This document shows positions 37,673-48,515 of a stretch of 64,000 nt of DNA, one piece after another. The DNA comes from Pseudidiomarina taiwanensis (GTDB taxonomy: Bacteria > Pseudomonadota > Gammaproteobacteria > Enterobacterales > Alteromonadaceae). The notes beneath the pieces were generated by a model. It saw nothing but the letters and a program-made list of their open reading frames with translations, was not told the DNA's origin and searched no databases. Position numbers and translations under genes: made by a program. The stretch spans positions 434,001 through 498,000 of the forward strand of contig NZ_PIQG01000001.1 of assembly GCF_003987435.1 (NCBI RefSeq). Direction: 5' to 3'. How positions within the stretch are numbered: position 1 is the stretch's first letter; each line of letters starts with the position of its first letter.

Positions 37673-39139
37673 ATGCAAGCGGATGCAAGTAAACAACCTC
37701 GGCAACCTACCTTGTTGCAATCTTTTATTCCGATCATTTTATTGGTGATAGCGCTGGCCAGCTCAGTTTATCTGTTTGGGGATAGCTCCTCTTATGGTCC
37801 GAACCAGATCGCCTTATGGATTGCTGCAGCCGTTGCCGTCCTCATTGGTTTTTACAACCGTTACACCTGGGAAATGATCGAAGATGGTATCCGCCACGGA
37901 GTCTCAGTCGCCTTAGGTGCAATGCTGATTATTCTTGCGGTCGGCTCTTTGATTGGAACTTGGATGTTATCGGGCACAGTACCCACCATGATTTACTATG
38001 GTTTAGAGCTTATTTCACCGAGTTTCTTTTATGCTGCCACGGCAGTGATTTGTGGTATTGTCGCTTTATCAATTGGTTCCTCGTGGACCACAGCAGCAAC
38101 CATCGGGATCGCCTTGATGGGGATAGCAGGGGGCCTTGACCTTTCGCTTCCGATCACCGCAGGCGCGGTTGTCTCAGGCGCTTATTTCGGTGACAAAATG
38201 TCCCCGTTATCGGATACCACCAATCTTGCTCCGGCCGTCGCAGGTAATGAGTTATTCGCCCACATCCGTTATATGGGCTACACCACCTTACCAGCGTTTG
38301 TCATCGCTTTGGTGGTATTTCTCATCCTTGGATTCCAAGACAATACAGCGACCGATATTGTTAAGTTAGAAGAATTACAACTGCATTTATCCAATTCGTA
38401 CGAGATCAGTTGGATCATGCTTATCCCATTGTTTGTCCTGCTTGGTTTAGCTGCTAAGAAAAAACCTGCGCTCCCAACTGTATTCTTTGGTGCGATTCTT
38501 GGCGCGGTATGGGCGTTAATCTTCCAACCAGAAGTTGTGGCGCAAATGGCCGATGGCAACACCGGCGTGGTCGATCAAATCAAAGTCGCTTGGCTGGCAT
38601 TAACTTCGGGCTTCACCATTGAAACCGCATCTCCAGAACTCAATAGCCTATTGAATCGTGGTGGGATGGAATCGATGATGAATACCATCTGGCTCATTAT
38701 TAGTGCGATGAGTTTCGGTGCGATTATGGAACGCTTGGGATATTTAGAGCGCTTATTTATGGGCGTTTTAAAAATGGTCCGCAGTACTGGCAGTTTGATC
38801 ACCGCGACGTTATTTACCTGTTTTGGAGCAAACGTGTTAACCGCCGATCAATATATGGCCATTGTCATTCCAGGACGTATTTTCCGCGGTGAATATGAAC
38901 GTCGCAATATTGACTCGCGGGTCTTGTCGAGAACGCTTGAAGATAGTGGCACCTTGACCTCTGCACTGATCCCATGGAACACCTGTGGGGTGTTTATGTT
39001 TAGTACGCTGGCAGTGAGCCCGCTCGAATATGCTCCATACGCAGTATTTAATTGGCTGGTCCCGCTCATCGCGATTGTCTATGCCTACACCGGATATAAA
39101 ATTCTCAGCATCGATGAGAATCAAGCTGAAACGGCGTAA
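37673..39139 (+). CDS. nhaC: Na+/H+ antiporter NhaC family
   Basis: A 488-residue polytopic membrane protein with the NhaC core GAYFGDKMSPLSDTTNLAP (residues ~168-186) and GSSWTTAATIGIALMGI. It expels Na+ in exchange for H+. Its position 23 bp after a Na+-coupled symporter suggests it recycles the co-transported Na+. Length fits the family. pepN follows 27 bp later. Confidence 0.92.
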   Translation: MQADASKQPRQPTLLQSFIPIILLVIALASSVYLFGDSSSYGPNQIALWIAAAVAVLIGFYNRYTWEMIEDGIRHGVSVALGAMLIILAVGSLIGTWMLSGTVPTMIYYGLELISPSFFYAATAVICGIVALSIGSSWTTAATIGIALMGIAGGLDLSLPITAGAVVSGAYFGDKMSPLSDTTNLAPAVAGNELFAHIRYMGYTTLPAFVIALVVFLILGFQDNTATDIVKLEELQLHLSNSYEISWIMLIPLFVLLGLAAKKKPALPTVFFGAILGAVWALIFQPEVVAQMADGNTGVVDQIKVAWLALTSGFTIETASPELNSLLNRGGMESMMNTIWLIISAMSFGAIMERLGYLERLFMGVLKMVRSTGSLITATLFTCFGANVLTADQYMAIVIPGRIFRGEYERRNIDSRVLSRTLEDSGTLTSALIPWNTCGVFMFSTLAVSPLEYAPYAVFNWLVPLIAIVYAYTGYKILSIDENQAETA

Positions 39140-39166
39140 CTTTAAATTAGAAGAGGTTGCAGATTT

Positions 39167-41836
39167 ATGGCTGTTGCAACACCTGCAAAGTATCGTAAAG
39201 ACTATCAAGCACCGCAATTTGCGGTGCCCACCACTGAGCTGACGTTCGTTCTCGCGGATCGTGGTACCTTGGTCACCCATCGCATGAATATCGAGCCACT
39301 CGCGTCAGCCCCCGTTGCACTAGTGTTAGATGGTGAGCAGCTGGAACTTGAATCGCTCACACTGAACGGCAAAGAGCTCACTGGCGCCGAGTATGAAGTG
39401 GCGGCCGGGCAGTTAACCATCGCTGCGGCTTCGCTGCCAAGCGAGCCTTTCAACCTCGAGATCGTGACCCGTATCAACCCAATTGATAATCATGCTCTCG
39501 AAGGTTTATACAAATCAGCCGGGGCATTTTGTACTCAATGTGAAGCTGAAGGGTTCCGCCGCATCACTTATGCCTTTGACCGACCCGATGTACTCTCGGT
39601 CTATACCACGCGCATTATCGCTGACGCAGAACAATATCCAGCGCTGCTTGCAAATGGCAACCTAGTTGAGCGGAATATGCGTGATGATGGCTTAACCGAA
39701 GTGGTATGGCATGACCCATATCCTAAGCCATGTTATTTGTTCGCGCTGGTCGCTGGTGATTTCGATGTTTTAGAAGATACCTTTGTGACTCAAAGTGGCC
39801 GCGAGGTCAGCCTGCAATTATTCGTCGATAAGGGCAATCTAGAGCGCGCTGATTACGCCATGGGTTCGCTTAAACGAGCGATGAAATGGGATGAGGAACG
39901 CTTTGGTCTTGAATATGACCTTGATATTTACATGATCGTTGCAGTCGATTTTTTCAATATGGGGGCGATGGAAAATAAAGGGTTAAATATCTTTAATTCC
40001 AAGTATGTACTGGCCTCAGCAGCAACGGCCACGGATCAAGATTTTATTCATGTTGAATCAGTGATTGGACATGAGTACTTCCATAACTGGACCGGCAACC
40101 GCATCACTTGTAGAGACTGGTTCCAACTGAGCCTTAAAGAGGGCTTAACGGTTTTTCGCGATCAAGAATTCAGCTCTGATTTAGGCTCTCGCGCAGTGCA
40201 TCGGATCGAAGCGATTCGCATCATGCGGACCCATCAGTTCAATGAAGATGCATCGCCAATGGCCCATCCGATTCGACCGGACAAAGTCGTTGAAATGAAT
40301 AACTTCTACACAGTCACCGTCTATAACAAAGGCGCTGAGGTGATACGGATGCTGCATACTCTGTTAGGCGAAGAGGGCTTTCAACGAGGGATGCAAACCT
40401 ATATCCAGCGCCATGATGGACAAGCCGTCACCTGTGAGGATTTTGTTGCGGCAATGGAAGCCGGAAATGGCGTTGATCTGACCCAATTTCGGCGCTGGTA
40501 TAGCCAAGCCGGCACCCCTGAAGTAAGGGTTCAACAAAGCTATGATGCCCAGCGGCGCGAGTTGCGGCTTAGACTCCAACAACACACGCCAGCCACAATA
40601 GGACAAGAGCACAAACAACCGGTGGTGATTCCGATTTTACTCAGTGCTTATGCTGAGGATGCGCAAGGGCAGGTCGTGCCGGTTAAGCTAGCTGAACGTA
40701 ATAAGCAAATTCAACTGCATGAGTCAGCCAGTGAACTGTATATTTTTGATCGCGCTGAGGCAGAGCTGGTTATTTCTGATTGCCCGCCCGATACGACTTT
40801 AGCGCTACTGGAGAATTTCAGTGCACCGGTGCGCCTGAAATTTCCGCAGACCACAACAGACCAAGCGCGTTTACTCGGTTATGCAGAACAAGCTGTAACC
40901 CGCTGGGAGGCTGCGCAACAAATCCTGCTGACAGCGCTAAAAGATGCCGTTGCTGCAGCGCAACCGGTGCAACTCGATGCGACCAGTATCGGTGCTTTTA
41001 AACGCTTGCTGCAATCGGACCTCGATAGCGCCCTGATCGCTGAAGCGCTTACCGTACCAAGCCCCGAGCAACTCGCTGAGGAATACAGCACGGATATTCC
41101 AGTTGAGGCCATCGCGACAGCATGTCAACAGCTGCGAGCGCTACTTGGACGAGAACTCAGTACTGAGCTTGACCATCACATCGAGGCTGCACTTTTGCAA
41201 AATAATGAGCCGTACGCGCTGAGCCAGCAGGCTATTGGTCAGCGAGCGCTGGCGGAACTGGCGTGGTCATTACGTTTAGCTGTTGCACCACAAGAATACG
41301 GTGAGCGTCTGCGCAATTGGTATGCAAGCGCTGATAATATGACGGTTCAGGCAACTGCACTGCGATTAGCAGTACATCATAAGGTTGCTGTCGCCGCTCA
41401 TATTAGTGCGCAATTTGAACAACAGTGGCGGGATACGCCGCTTGCGCTTGATAAATGGTTTGCGGTATTCGCAAGCCAGCGCAATGAGGGCACTTTGCAG
41501 GATGTGCAAAAGTTATTGAGCCATCCGGGCTTTAGCTTGAACAACCCCAATCGCGTCTATGCGTTACTTGCGACTTTAAGCCGCAATTTAGTGGTGTTTC
41601 ATGATAGCAGTGGCGCAACCTATCAGTTTTTAGCAGACATTATCGCTCAGCTTAATGAGCTGAATCCGCAGGTGGCCGCACGACTCATCACCCCGTTTTT
41701 GCAATGGCAGCGATTTGATCATGCTCGCCAAACTTTGCTGAAACAGCAGTTAGAACGGCTCGAGGCACTCCCTAATTTAAGTCGCGACTTAGCCGAAAAG
41801 ATTCAGAGCGCATTGCATAGTGATACAAGCAAATAG
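39167..41836 (+). CDS. pepN: Aminopeptidase N
   Basis: An 889-residue M1-family zinc aminopeptidase. GAMENKG substrate motif, zinc site HEYFHNW (H302, E303, H306) and downstream glutamate in SLKEGLTVFRDQEF are all present. The N-terminal EAEGFRRITYAFDRPDVLS and the large helical C-terminal domain match the E. coli-type PepN. It is cytoplasmic, the main broad-specificity aminopeptidase in gammaproteobacteria. Its placement after two Na+ transporters fits peptide catabolism. Confidence 0.97.
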   Translation: MAVATPAKYRKDYQAPQFAVPTTELTFVLADRGTLVTHRMNIEPLASAPVALVLDGEQLELESLTLNGKELTGAEYEVAAGQLTIAAASLPSEPFNLEIVTRINPIDNHALEGLYKSAGAFCTQCEAEGFRRITYAFDRPDVLSVYTTRIIADAEQYPALLANGNLVERNMRDDGLTEVVWHDPYPKPCYLFALVAGDFDVLEDTFVTQSGREVSLQLFVDKGNLERADYAMGSLKRAMKWDEERFGLEYDLDIYMIVAVDFFNMGAMENKGLNIFNSKYVLASAATATDQDFIHVESVIGHEYFHNWTGNRITCRDWFQLSLKEGLTVFRDQEFSSDLGSRAVHRIEAIRIMRTHQFNEDASPMAHPIRPDKVVEMNNFYTVTVYNKGAEVIRMLHTLLGEEGFQRGMQTYIQRHDGQAVTCEDFVAAMEAGNGVDLTQFRRWYSQAGTPEVRVQQSYDAQRRELRLRLQQHTPATIGQEHKQPVVIPILLSAYAEDAQGQVVPVKLAERNKQIQLHESASELYIFDRAEAELVISDCPPDTTLALLENFSAPVRLKFPQTTTDQARLLGYAEQAVTRWEAAQQILLTALKDAVAAAQPVQLDATSIGAFKRLLQSDLDSALIAEALTVPSPEQLAEEYSTDIPVEAIATACQQLRALLGRELSTELDHHIEAALLQNNEPYALSQQAIGQRALAELAWSLRLAVAPQEYGERLRNWYASADNMTVQATALRLAVHHKVAVAAHISAQFEQQWRDTPLALDKWFAVFASQRNEGTLQDVQKLLSHPGFSLNNPNRVYALLATLSRNLVVFHDSSGATYQFLADIIAQLNELNPQVAARLITPFLQWQRFDHARQTLLKQQLERLEALPNLSRDLAEKIQSALHSDTSK

Positions 41837-41897
41837 GGCGTTTGGGGATAAATATGCAAGTGGATTACATCATCATTCGATAACCTTTTAGATCCCT

Positions 41898-41926
41898 GTT
41901 CAGGCCACGTTTTTCGTGGTCTGAAC
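41898..41926 (+). promoter_or_regulatory. Strong hairpin between pepN and the NAD-GDH gene
   Basis: GTTCAGGCCACG and CGTGGTCTGAAC pair over 12 bp (one G-U) around a TTTTT loop, 61 nt after pepN. No T-run follows, so it is not a classic intrinsic terminator. It may protect the pepN mRNA 3' end or assist Rho-dependent termination. The remaining ~190-bp gap holds the GDH promoter. Confidence 0.65.
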
Positions 41927-41951
41927 ACTTGTTAAGAGAATGCAATAAAGA

Positions 41952-41980
41952 TTGAATAATGTGATTTTATGTCCGACAAT
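41952..41980 (+). promoter_or_regulatory. Putative sigma-70 promoter of the NAD-GDH gene
   Basis: TTGAAT (41952-41957), 17-bp spacer, GACAAT (41975-41980), 49 bp before the ATG. Moderate match to consensus. Confidence 0.45.
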
Positions 41981-42029
41981 ATAAGCACTTGAGTCTCTAA
42001 TTTCTTGCTTACGTGTAAGGACAGCCCCC

Positions 42030-45000
42030 ATGACAGCATTTGGCGATGGCCAGATTCCCGTAGTATTACAAAAAGTAACTGAAATCATTCAGCAACGGGC
42101 CCATGATCGACCAGAGCTTATTCAAGACTTTGCATTACGCCTGTTCCGCAATATTTCATCTGATGACCTCGAGTCGCGTAACGACAGCGATTTGTATGGC
42201 ATGGTGATGGGCTTGTGGCACAGTTTTAATGAATATCGGCCCGGCGAGAAAGCGCTGATTAAAATTTATAACCCTGAAGTGGCGCGCCACGGTTGGCAGT
42301 CTGCCCATACCATCATTGAGATTATTCAATCGGATATGCCATTCATGGTGGATTCGGTACGGATGGCACTATCGCGCCTCGGGATCACCACCCATCTATT
42401 GTTGCATATGCCGCTCAGCCACAAACGCGTCGAGCAAAAGATCACTGAGCTATTAAAGCCAGGTACCCGCAATGAAGATAACGAGGTGGATACGGTCTTT
42501 TTGATTGAAATCGACCGTCAGCAAGATAAAGCCAGCATCAAGGCGCTGCAACAAGAGCTCGCCTCGGTCATGGACGAAATCAATTATGCGGTATCTGATT
42601 GGCAAGCCATGCGCCAAAAACTTGATGAAATTGCGCACTCACTTAACGATATCAACTACCCGGGTGATGCAGCTGAACTGCACGAGGCGCAACGTTTCTT
42701 AACTTGGTTGAACCAAGATAATTTCACTCTGATGGGGTATCGTCGCTACGATTTAGTCGCAGTGGAAGGGGACCACGTGATTCGCCAGCAAGTCGACTCG
42801 AGCCTGGGATTGATGCGTCGCTCAACTCAAAATGTCGAGCGCCTGGTGTCATCATTACCGGAACACGCCCGGGAAATGACCTTTGCCAATGATGTCTTGT
42901 TGGTGACGAAAACCAATAGTAAATCACGGGTACACCGTCCGGCTTATTCAGATTACATTGGCATCAAACGCTTCGACCAAAACGGTAAAGTCATCGGCGA
43001 AGACCGCTTTATTGGGCTCTATTCAAGTGCTTTTTATAACAACAGCGCTCGCGATGTGCCCTTGGTCGGTGACAAAATTAAGCGGGTGATGGAAGCGTCT
43101 GGCTTTGCGCCAAACTCTCATGCTGCAAAAGCTTTGCTGAACATTCTCGAGACCTATCCACGTGATGAAATCGTGCAAGCAAGCGAAGCTGATCTGTTGG
43201 AAGTGGGCTTGGGCGTCTTGCAGATGCAAGAGCGCGATATGACCCGCGTGTTTGTGCGGCAAGACATTTTTGGGCGGTTTTGCTCGTGCATGGTTTACGT
43301 TCCAAAAGAGCGTTACAACACGCTGTTGCGGGAACGTACTCAACAGATCTTGGCACAAACCTTCAATACTGAACATGAAGTTGATTTCACCACTTATTTC
43401 TCAGAGTCGTCACTGGCACGGACTCACTACACAGTTCGCTTGAATCACCAAGCGCAGGATATTGATGTGAAAGAATTAGAGCAAAACCTCATCGAAGCAG
43501 CCCGTACTTGGGAAGATAATTTTGAACGCATTTTGAGCAGCACCTTTGGTGAAGCGCAAGCAAACACTCTGAACAAGCGCTACGCTAATGCGTTCCCGCG
43601 TGCCTATAAAGAAGAAATTCTGCCGTCAGTCGCCATTGCTGATATTGAGCAGCTCGAAGCCCTTGATGATGAGCATCGCTTAGGCATGCTGTTCTACCGT
43701 TCGCGGGAAGAAAACGAGAGCAGCAAGCATGTTCGCTTGAAGTTATTCCATAAAGACGAACCGATACATCTATCTGATGTACTTCCAATGTTGGAAAACT
43801 TCGGCTTGCGAATCATTGGTGAGAGCCCGTATCAGATTAAAACCAGCGATGGCAGCCGCTACTGGATCCTTGATTTCAACATGTTGCATAGCAATACCAA
43901 GCTTGATCTAGAAGCGAGTCGCGAGTTATTCCAAGATGCATTCGCGCGCGTCTGGCAAGGGCATTATGAAGATGATGGTTTCAATCGCTTGGTCTTGAGT
44001 GCTGGCCTAACAGGTCGCCAAGTGGTGATTTTGCGGATGTTTGCAAAATACATGCGGCAAATCGGTACGACCTTCAGCCAAAGCTATATCGAGAGTACTT
44101 TCAGTAAATATCCACTGATCTCAACTCTGGTGGTGAAGCTGTTTTATACCAAGTTCGAGCCGAACGTAAAATCTCGCAGCAAGAAACTGGAAGCATTACA
44201 AACCCGTATTAATGCTGAACTTGAAGAGGTCGCCAACCTTGATGATGATCGTATCGTTCGTCGTTATGTTGAATTAATTTGTGCGGCATTACGGACTAAC
44301 TTCTTCCAGCACGATGCCGCAGGGCGCGAGAAGCCGTATATCTCAGTCAAGTTTATGCCAGAACTTGTTCCTGAAATGCCGCTACCGCTACCGAAATACG
44401 AAATTTTCGTTTATTCCCCGCGCGTTGAAGGTGTGCATTTGCGCGGTGGCAAAGTCGCGCGTGGTGGCTTGCGTTGGTCTGATCGACGTGAAGACTTCCG
44501 CACCGAAGTGTTGGGCTTGGTTAAAGCGCAACAAGTTAAAAACACAGTTATTGTTCCGGTCGGTGCAAAAGGCGGTTTCTTCTGTAAAGAGTTACCAGAG
44601 GATCGTGAAGGCTTTTTCGCAGAAGGGCAGGAATGTTATCGAACGTTCATCCGCGCCTTATTAGATATTACTGACAATATTGTAAATGGTGAAGTGGTTC
44701 CGCCGCGTGATGTGGTGCGTCATGACGATGATGATACATATCTCGTTGTCGCAGCCGATAAAGGTACTGCAACCTTCTCGGATATCGCCAACGGAATTTC
44801 CGAAGAATATAACTTCTGGTTAGGCGATGCCTTTGCCTCAGGCGGATCAGTCGGATATGACCATAAAAAAATGGGGATTACGGCGCGTGGCGCATGGGAA
44901 TCGGTTAAACGTCACTTCCGCGAACTGGGAATCGACTGTCAGACGACCGAATTCACTGCCATTGGTATCGGTGATATGGCCGGTGATGTATTCGGTAACG

Positions 45001-46871
45001 GCATGCTGTTGTCGGAAAAAACTCGACTTCAAGCGGCCTTTAACCACCTCCATATTTTCATCGATCCAAATCCTGATGCAGCCAAGTCATACCAGGAGCG
45101 GAAGCGTTTATTTGAATTGCCACGCTCAAGTTGGGAAGACTATAACCGCGAACTCATCTCAAAAGGCGGGGGGATTTTCTCGCGCTCAGCCAAAGCGATT
45201 GAACTAAGTCCTGAAATGAAGAAAATGCTCGGTACAGCGAAGAAGAGCATGACGCCAACTGAGTTGATCCGTGCGGTATTAACCATGAAGGTTGATTTAC
45301 TCTGGAACGGGGGGATCGGAACTTACATCAAAGCAAGTCGTGAAACCGACAGTGATGTAGGTGATCGCGCTAATGATGCCTTGCGTGTCAATGGTAAAGA
45401 AGTTCAAGCCAAAATAATCGGCGAGGGCGGCAACTTAGGTCTGACTCAGCTGGGTCGTATCGAATATGCCCTTAACGGTGGTCGCGTCAATACCGACGCA
45501 ATCGATAACGTCGGCGGGGTAGACTGTTCAGATAACGAAGTGAACATCAAGATCCTGCTTAATGGGCTTGTTGCCAGTGGCGAACTCACGCGCAAACAAC
45601 GCGACCAGTTGCTCTATGATATGACCGATGAAGTCGCGCAAATTGTGCTTAAAGACTGTCACCGTCAATCGCAATCGATTTCGGTAACAGCCATTCGCGG
45701 TGCCGACCAAATTAAAGAACTCCAACGGTTTATCCATGACTTAGAACGTTCAGGTCATCTCAACCGGGCGCTTGAGTTTCTTCCTGATGACGACGAACTC
45801 GCTGAGCGTCAAGCCGCTGGACGTGGACTGACGCGACCTGAACTCGCGGTCATCACGGCCTATGGCAAGATGGTGTTAAAAGACCAATTGGTTCATGACG
45901 ACATTATGGCGGACCCGTTCCATGCGCGCTCGCTCATCAACGCGTTCCCGAAACCACTCCAAGAGTCATATGAAGAAGCGATGCAAGCACACCCATTGCG
46001 CGCACAAATCATTGCGACTCGGTTAGCGAATAACATTGTTAATGACATGGGCCCGAACTTCGTGTTCCGCAAGCAAGAAGCAACGGGTGCATCTGTTGCT
46101 GAGGTTGCGAATGCTTATGTGGTCGCGCGTGAATGCTTTAACTTACGCGGTCTAATGGAGCAAATCGAAGCAGGTAACAACAAGATTTCTGCAGACACTC
46201 AGAACCAGATGTTATTCACCATTCGTCGCGTTGTTCGCCGCGCCACCCGTTGGTTATTGCGTCATCCAAATAGTAACTTGGTGACCATTCAAGAACGCGT
46301 TGATTTCTATCGCGAAAGCTTCGATCACCTACGTAAAAATGCACTCAAGTATCTGGCCGATGAAGAACGCTCAGAAATTGAAAGTAATATCGAGAAATAT
46401 CGCAAAGCTGGGGTGAACAAGGATCTCGCAACGCAAATCGCCTTGTTATCGACCTTGTTCTCAGCGCTCGATATTGCCGAAATTGTGGCGCAAACGCAGC
46501 ATAAAGTCGGCTACGTCGCCGAAGCCTATTTTAACTTGGGAGCCGAGATTCACTTGCACTGGTTCTTGGCACAAATCAATAGTCAGCCAGTTGATAACCA
46601 TTGGCAGGCGCTGGCACGTGCAGCTTTCCGCGAAGAGCTCGATTGGCAGCAACGTTCATTAACCCAGTCGATGGTGACAGATGCGGATACCAAGCAAAAG
46701 CCAGACCAGTTATTAGCGGCTTGGATGGAGCATAACCACCTGTATATTCAGCGTTGGTTGGATATGCTTGCTGATTTCCGCACCAGCAAAACCCATGACT
46801 TCGCGAAGTTCTCAGTGACCTTACGTGAACTCATGTTGCTCCGCCAAAACTGTAGTTCGGTGCCGCGCTGA
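42030..46871 (+). CDS. gdhB: NAD-specific glutamate dehydrogenase (large, ~180 kDa class)
   Basis: A 1613-residue enzyme that deaminates glutamate to 2-oxoglutarate and ammonia with NAD+. N-terminal ACT-like regulatory regions ([27 protein letters not shown]) span the first ~700 residues; the catalytic domain includes [33 protein letters not shown] (substrate-binding lysine) and the NAD-binding part with [18 protein letters not shown]. Full length for the class. AAGGA lies 10 nt before the ATG. Its stop overlaps the pyrD start by one base. It is catabolic and matches an amino-acid-feeding lifestyle. Confidence 0.95.
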   Translation: MTAFGDGQIPVVLQKVTEIIQQRAHDRPELIQDFALRLFRNISSDDLESRNDSDLYGMVMGLWHSFNEYRPGEKALIKIYNPEVARHGWQSAHTIIEIIQSDMPFMVDSVRMALSRLGITTHLLLHMPLSHKRVEQKITELLKPGTRNEDNEVDTVFLIEIDRQQDKASIKALQQELASVMDEINYAVSDWQAMRQKLDEIAHSLNDINYPGDAAELHEAQRFLTWLNQDNFTLMGYRRYDLVAVEGDHVIRQQVDSSLGLMRRSTQNVERLVSSLPEHAREMTFANDVLLVTKTNSKSRVHRPAYSDYIGIKRFDQNGKVIGEDRFIGLYSSAFYNNSARDVPLVGDKIKRVMEASGFAPNSHAAKALLNILETYPRDEIVQASEADLLEVGLGVLQMQERDMTRVFVRQDIFGRFCSCMVYVPKERYNTLLRERTQQILAQTFNTEHEVDFTTYFSESSLARTHYTVRLNHQAQDIDVKELEQNLIEAARTWEDNFERILSSTFGEAQANTLNKRYANAFPRAYKEEILPSVAIADIEQLEALDDEHRLGMLFYRSREENESSKHVRLKLFHKDEPIHLSDVLPMLENFGLRIIGESPYQIKTSDGSRYWILDFNMLHSNTKLDLEASRELFQDAFARVWQGHYEDDGFNRLVLSAGLTGRQVVILRMFAKYMRQIGTTFSQSYIESTFSKYPLISTLVVKLFYTKFEPNVKSRSKKLEALQTRINAELEEVANLDDDRIVRRYVELICAALRTNFFQHDAAGREKPYISVKFMPELVPEMPLPLPKYEIFVYSPRVEGVHLRGGKVARGGLRWSDRREDFRTEVLGLVKAQQVKNTVIVPVGAKGGFFCKELPEDREGFFAEGQECYRTFIRALLDITDNIVNGEVVPPRDVVRHDDDDTYLVVAADKGTATFSDIANGISEEYNFWLGDAFASGGSVGYDHKKMGITARGAWESVKRHFRELGIDCQTTEFTAIGIGDMAGDVFGNGMLLSEKTRLQAAFNHLHIFIDPNPDAAKSYQERKRLFELPRSSWEDYNRELISKGGGIFSRSAKAIELSPEMKKMLGTAKKSMTPTELIRAVLTMKVDLLWNGGIGTYIKASRETDSDVGDRANDALRVNGKEVQAKIIGEGGNLGLTQLGRIEYALNGGRVNTDAIDNVGGVDCSDNEVNIKILLNGLVASGELTRKQRDQLLYDMTDEVAQIVLKDCHRQSQSISVTAIRGADQIKELQRFIHDLERSGHLNRALEFLPDDDELAERQAAGRGLTRPELAVITAYGKMVLKDQLVHDDIMADPFHARSLINAFPKPLQESYEEAMQAHPLRAQIIATRLANNIVNDMGPNFVFRKQEATGASVAEVANAYVVARECFNLRGLMEQIEAGNNKISADTQNQMLFTIRRVVRRATRWLLRHPNSNLVTIQERVDFYRESFDHLRKNALKYLADEERSEIESNIEKYRKAGVNKDLATQIALLSTLFSALDIAEIVAQTQHKVGYVAEAYFNLGAEIHLHWFLAQINSQPVDNHWQALARAAFREELDWQQRSLTQSMVTDADTKQKPDQLLAAWMEHNHLYIQRWLDMLADFRTSKTHDFAKFSVTLRELMLLRQNCSSVPR

Positions 46872-47881
46872 TGCTCTATTCCTTGTTACGACCTTGGTTA
46901 TTTAAATGCGAACCTGAGTGGTCGCATGATTTCAGTCTGGCGCAATTAAAACGGTTCCAGCGGACTCCGTTAGCCTGGTTGTGGCGGCAAACGGTTGCTG
47001 AAAAGCCAGTGGAAGTAATGGGACTACGATTTCCTAATCCGGTAGGGCTCGCAGCTGGACTTGATAAAAATGGCGACTGTATCGATGCATTTGCGCAAAT
47101 GGGCTTCGGCTTTGTTGAAATTGGCACGGTAACGCCGCGCCCGCAACCAGGTAACCCCAAACCAAGAATGTTCCGGTTGCCCGAAGCCAATGCCCTGATT
47201 AACCGCATGGGTTTCAACAATAAAGGCGTTGACTACCTCGTAAAGCAAGTCGCAAAAGCACGTTTTCGCGGTATTTTAGGGATTAACATCGGCAAAAATA
47301 AAGATACTCCGGAGTCTGAGGCACTCGCAGATTATCTCGAGTGTTTGCGTAAGGTTTATCCGTTAGCGAGTTATGTGACGATAAATATTTCTTCACCCAA
47401 TACTCCAGGGCTTCGTGATCTGCAACATGGTGAAGCGCTCGATCAGTTGCTAGCTGGCTTAAAAGCTGAGCAAGTGACCTTATCCAAGCATTACCAACGT
47501 TACGTCCCAATAGTCGTTAAGATTGCGCCTGATTTGGATGATATTGGCTTACAAGCGATTGCCGAGAGCTTGCTGAAGCACAAAATTGATGGCGTGATTG
47601 CCACGAATACCACACTTGATCGAGACGCGGTTGCGGGCATCGAGCATGCAGACGAGCAGGGTGGTTTAAGCGGAGCTGTATTGGCAGAGCGGAGCACGCA
47701 GGTGGTCAAGCAGCTCTACCAATTGGTCGGTGAAGCCATCCCTATTATCGCAGTCGGTGGCATTCATGATGTTGCCAGTGCCCAAGCTAAAATTGCCGCA
47801 GGCGCCAAACTCGTACAAATCTACACGGGTTTTATTTACGAAGGTCCAAAGCTGATAAAAAGGGTCGTTAACGCCTTGTAA
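46871..47881 (+). CDS. pyrD: Dihydroorotate dehydrogenase (quinone), class 2
   Basis: A 336-residue membrane-associated flavoenzyme that oxidises dihydroorotate in pyrimidine synthesis, passing electrons to quinone. The N-terminal helical extension ([18 protein letters not shown]) that binds the membrane and quinone defines class 2. The core has [47 protein letters not shown] with the catalytic serine region, and [13 protein letters not shown] for FMN phosphate. TGATG overlap with gdhB couples it to glutamate degradation. zapC follows, as in E. coli. Confidence 0.96.
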   Translation: MLYSLLRPWLFKCEPEWSHDFSLAQLKRFQRTPLAWLWRQTVAEKPVEVMGLRFPNPVGLAAGLDKNGDCIDAFAQMGFGFVEIGTVTPRPQPGNPKPRMFRLPEANALINRMGFNNKGVDYLVKQVAKARFRGILGINIGKNKDTPESEALADYLECLRKVYPLASYVTINISSPNTPGLRDLQHGEALDQLLAGLKAEQVTLSKHYQRYVPIVVKIAPDLDDIGLQAIAESLLKHKIDGVIATNTTLDRDAVAGIEHADEQGGLSGAVLAERSTQVVKQLYQLVGEAIPIIAVGGIHDVASAQAKIAAGAKLVQIYTGFIYEGPKLIKRVVNAL

Positions 47882-47962
47882 AATTAGCCTGATTCAGCTA
47901 ATTTGAGATGCAATTTTAAGCGTTATCTGACTGCGTTTTTGAGCATACAAAAGGATTTTTCT

Positions 47963-48511
47963 GTGCAAGCCTCAGCAACTTGGCAATGGGTATATCAACC
48001 GACAGATGGTAAGTTGGTTATCGAGCTCGACGACACCTTACAGCATCACTCTCCTTATAAAGAGAGCCGCTTAGCTCGTTTATGTTCAATGCGAGCTGCT
48101 TTTGACCTCGAAGATGCTGAAGTTTATCAAGCCATTCATGATGCGCTCAACGATGCTGACTTTAGCCCCATGGTTGCCATCTCAGCGGGCCTTAACGCTG
48201 CCATTCTGAATCGTTTTGGCCGTCCTCAGATGCCGCAAAGTTGGTATTTTCAGCAGAACGATCAGTCAACGCCAGCGAGCAAGTTCAGCGTTGGCGAACT
48301 GGGTCTTATCAATTCAGGCTTTGCTGTGTCGCCCGTTATTACGCTAGTAGGTGATAGCGAATTTGCGGAATGTATGGTGCTCGCACCACAGTTACAAGTA
48401 TCGGAAATCAAGTCATTGCACCAATTCGATACGGTGAAAGTGTTGCACAACCGTATCCAACCTCTATCCGCTGCGGCTGTTACCGCATTTCCAGAGTTAA
48501 AACGAGCCTAA
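47963..48511 (+). CDS. zapC: Cell division protein ZapC
   Basis: A 182-residue FtsZ-associated protein that stabilises Z-ring bundles. The similarity to E. coli ZapC covers TWQWVYQPTDGKLVIEL, RPQMPQSWYFQ and the C-terminal VKVLHNRIQPL. The adjacency to pyrD is the same as in E. coli. The GTG at 47963 was preferred over an upstream ATG at 47903 because an AAAGGA Shine-Dalgarno lies 8 nt before it and the extra 20 residues have no counterpart in ZapC (~180 residues). Confidence 0.88.
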   Translation: MQASATWQWVYQPTDGKLVIELDDTLQHHSPYKESRLARLCSMRAAFDLEDAEVYQAIHDALNDADFSPMVAISAGLNAAILNRFGRPQMPQSWYFQQNDQSTPASKFSVGELGLINSGFAVSPVITLVGDSEFAECMVLAPQLQVSEIKSLHQFDTVKVLHNRIQPLSAAAVTAFPELKRA

Positions 48512-48515
48512 TACT

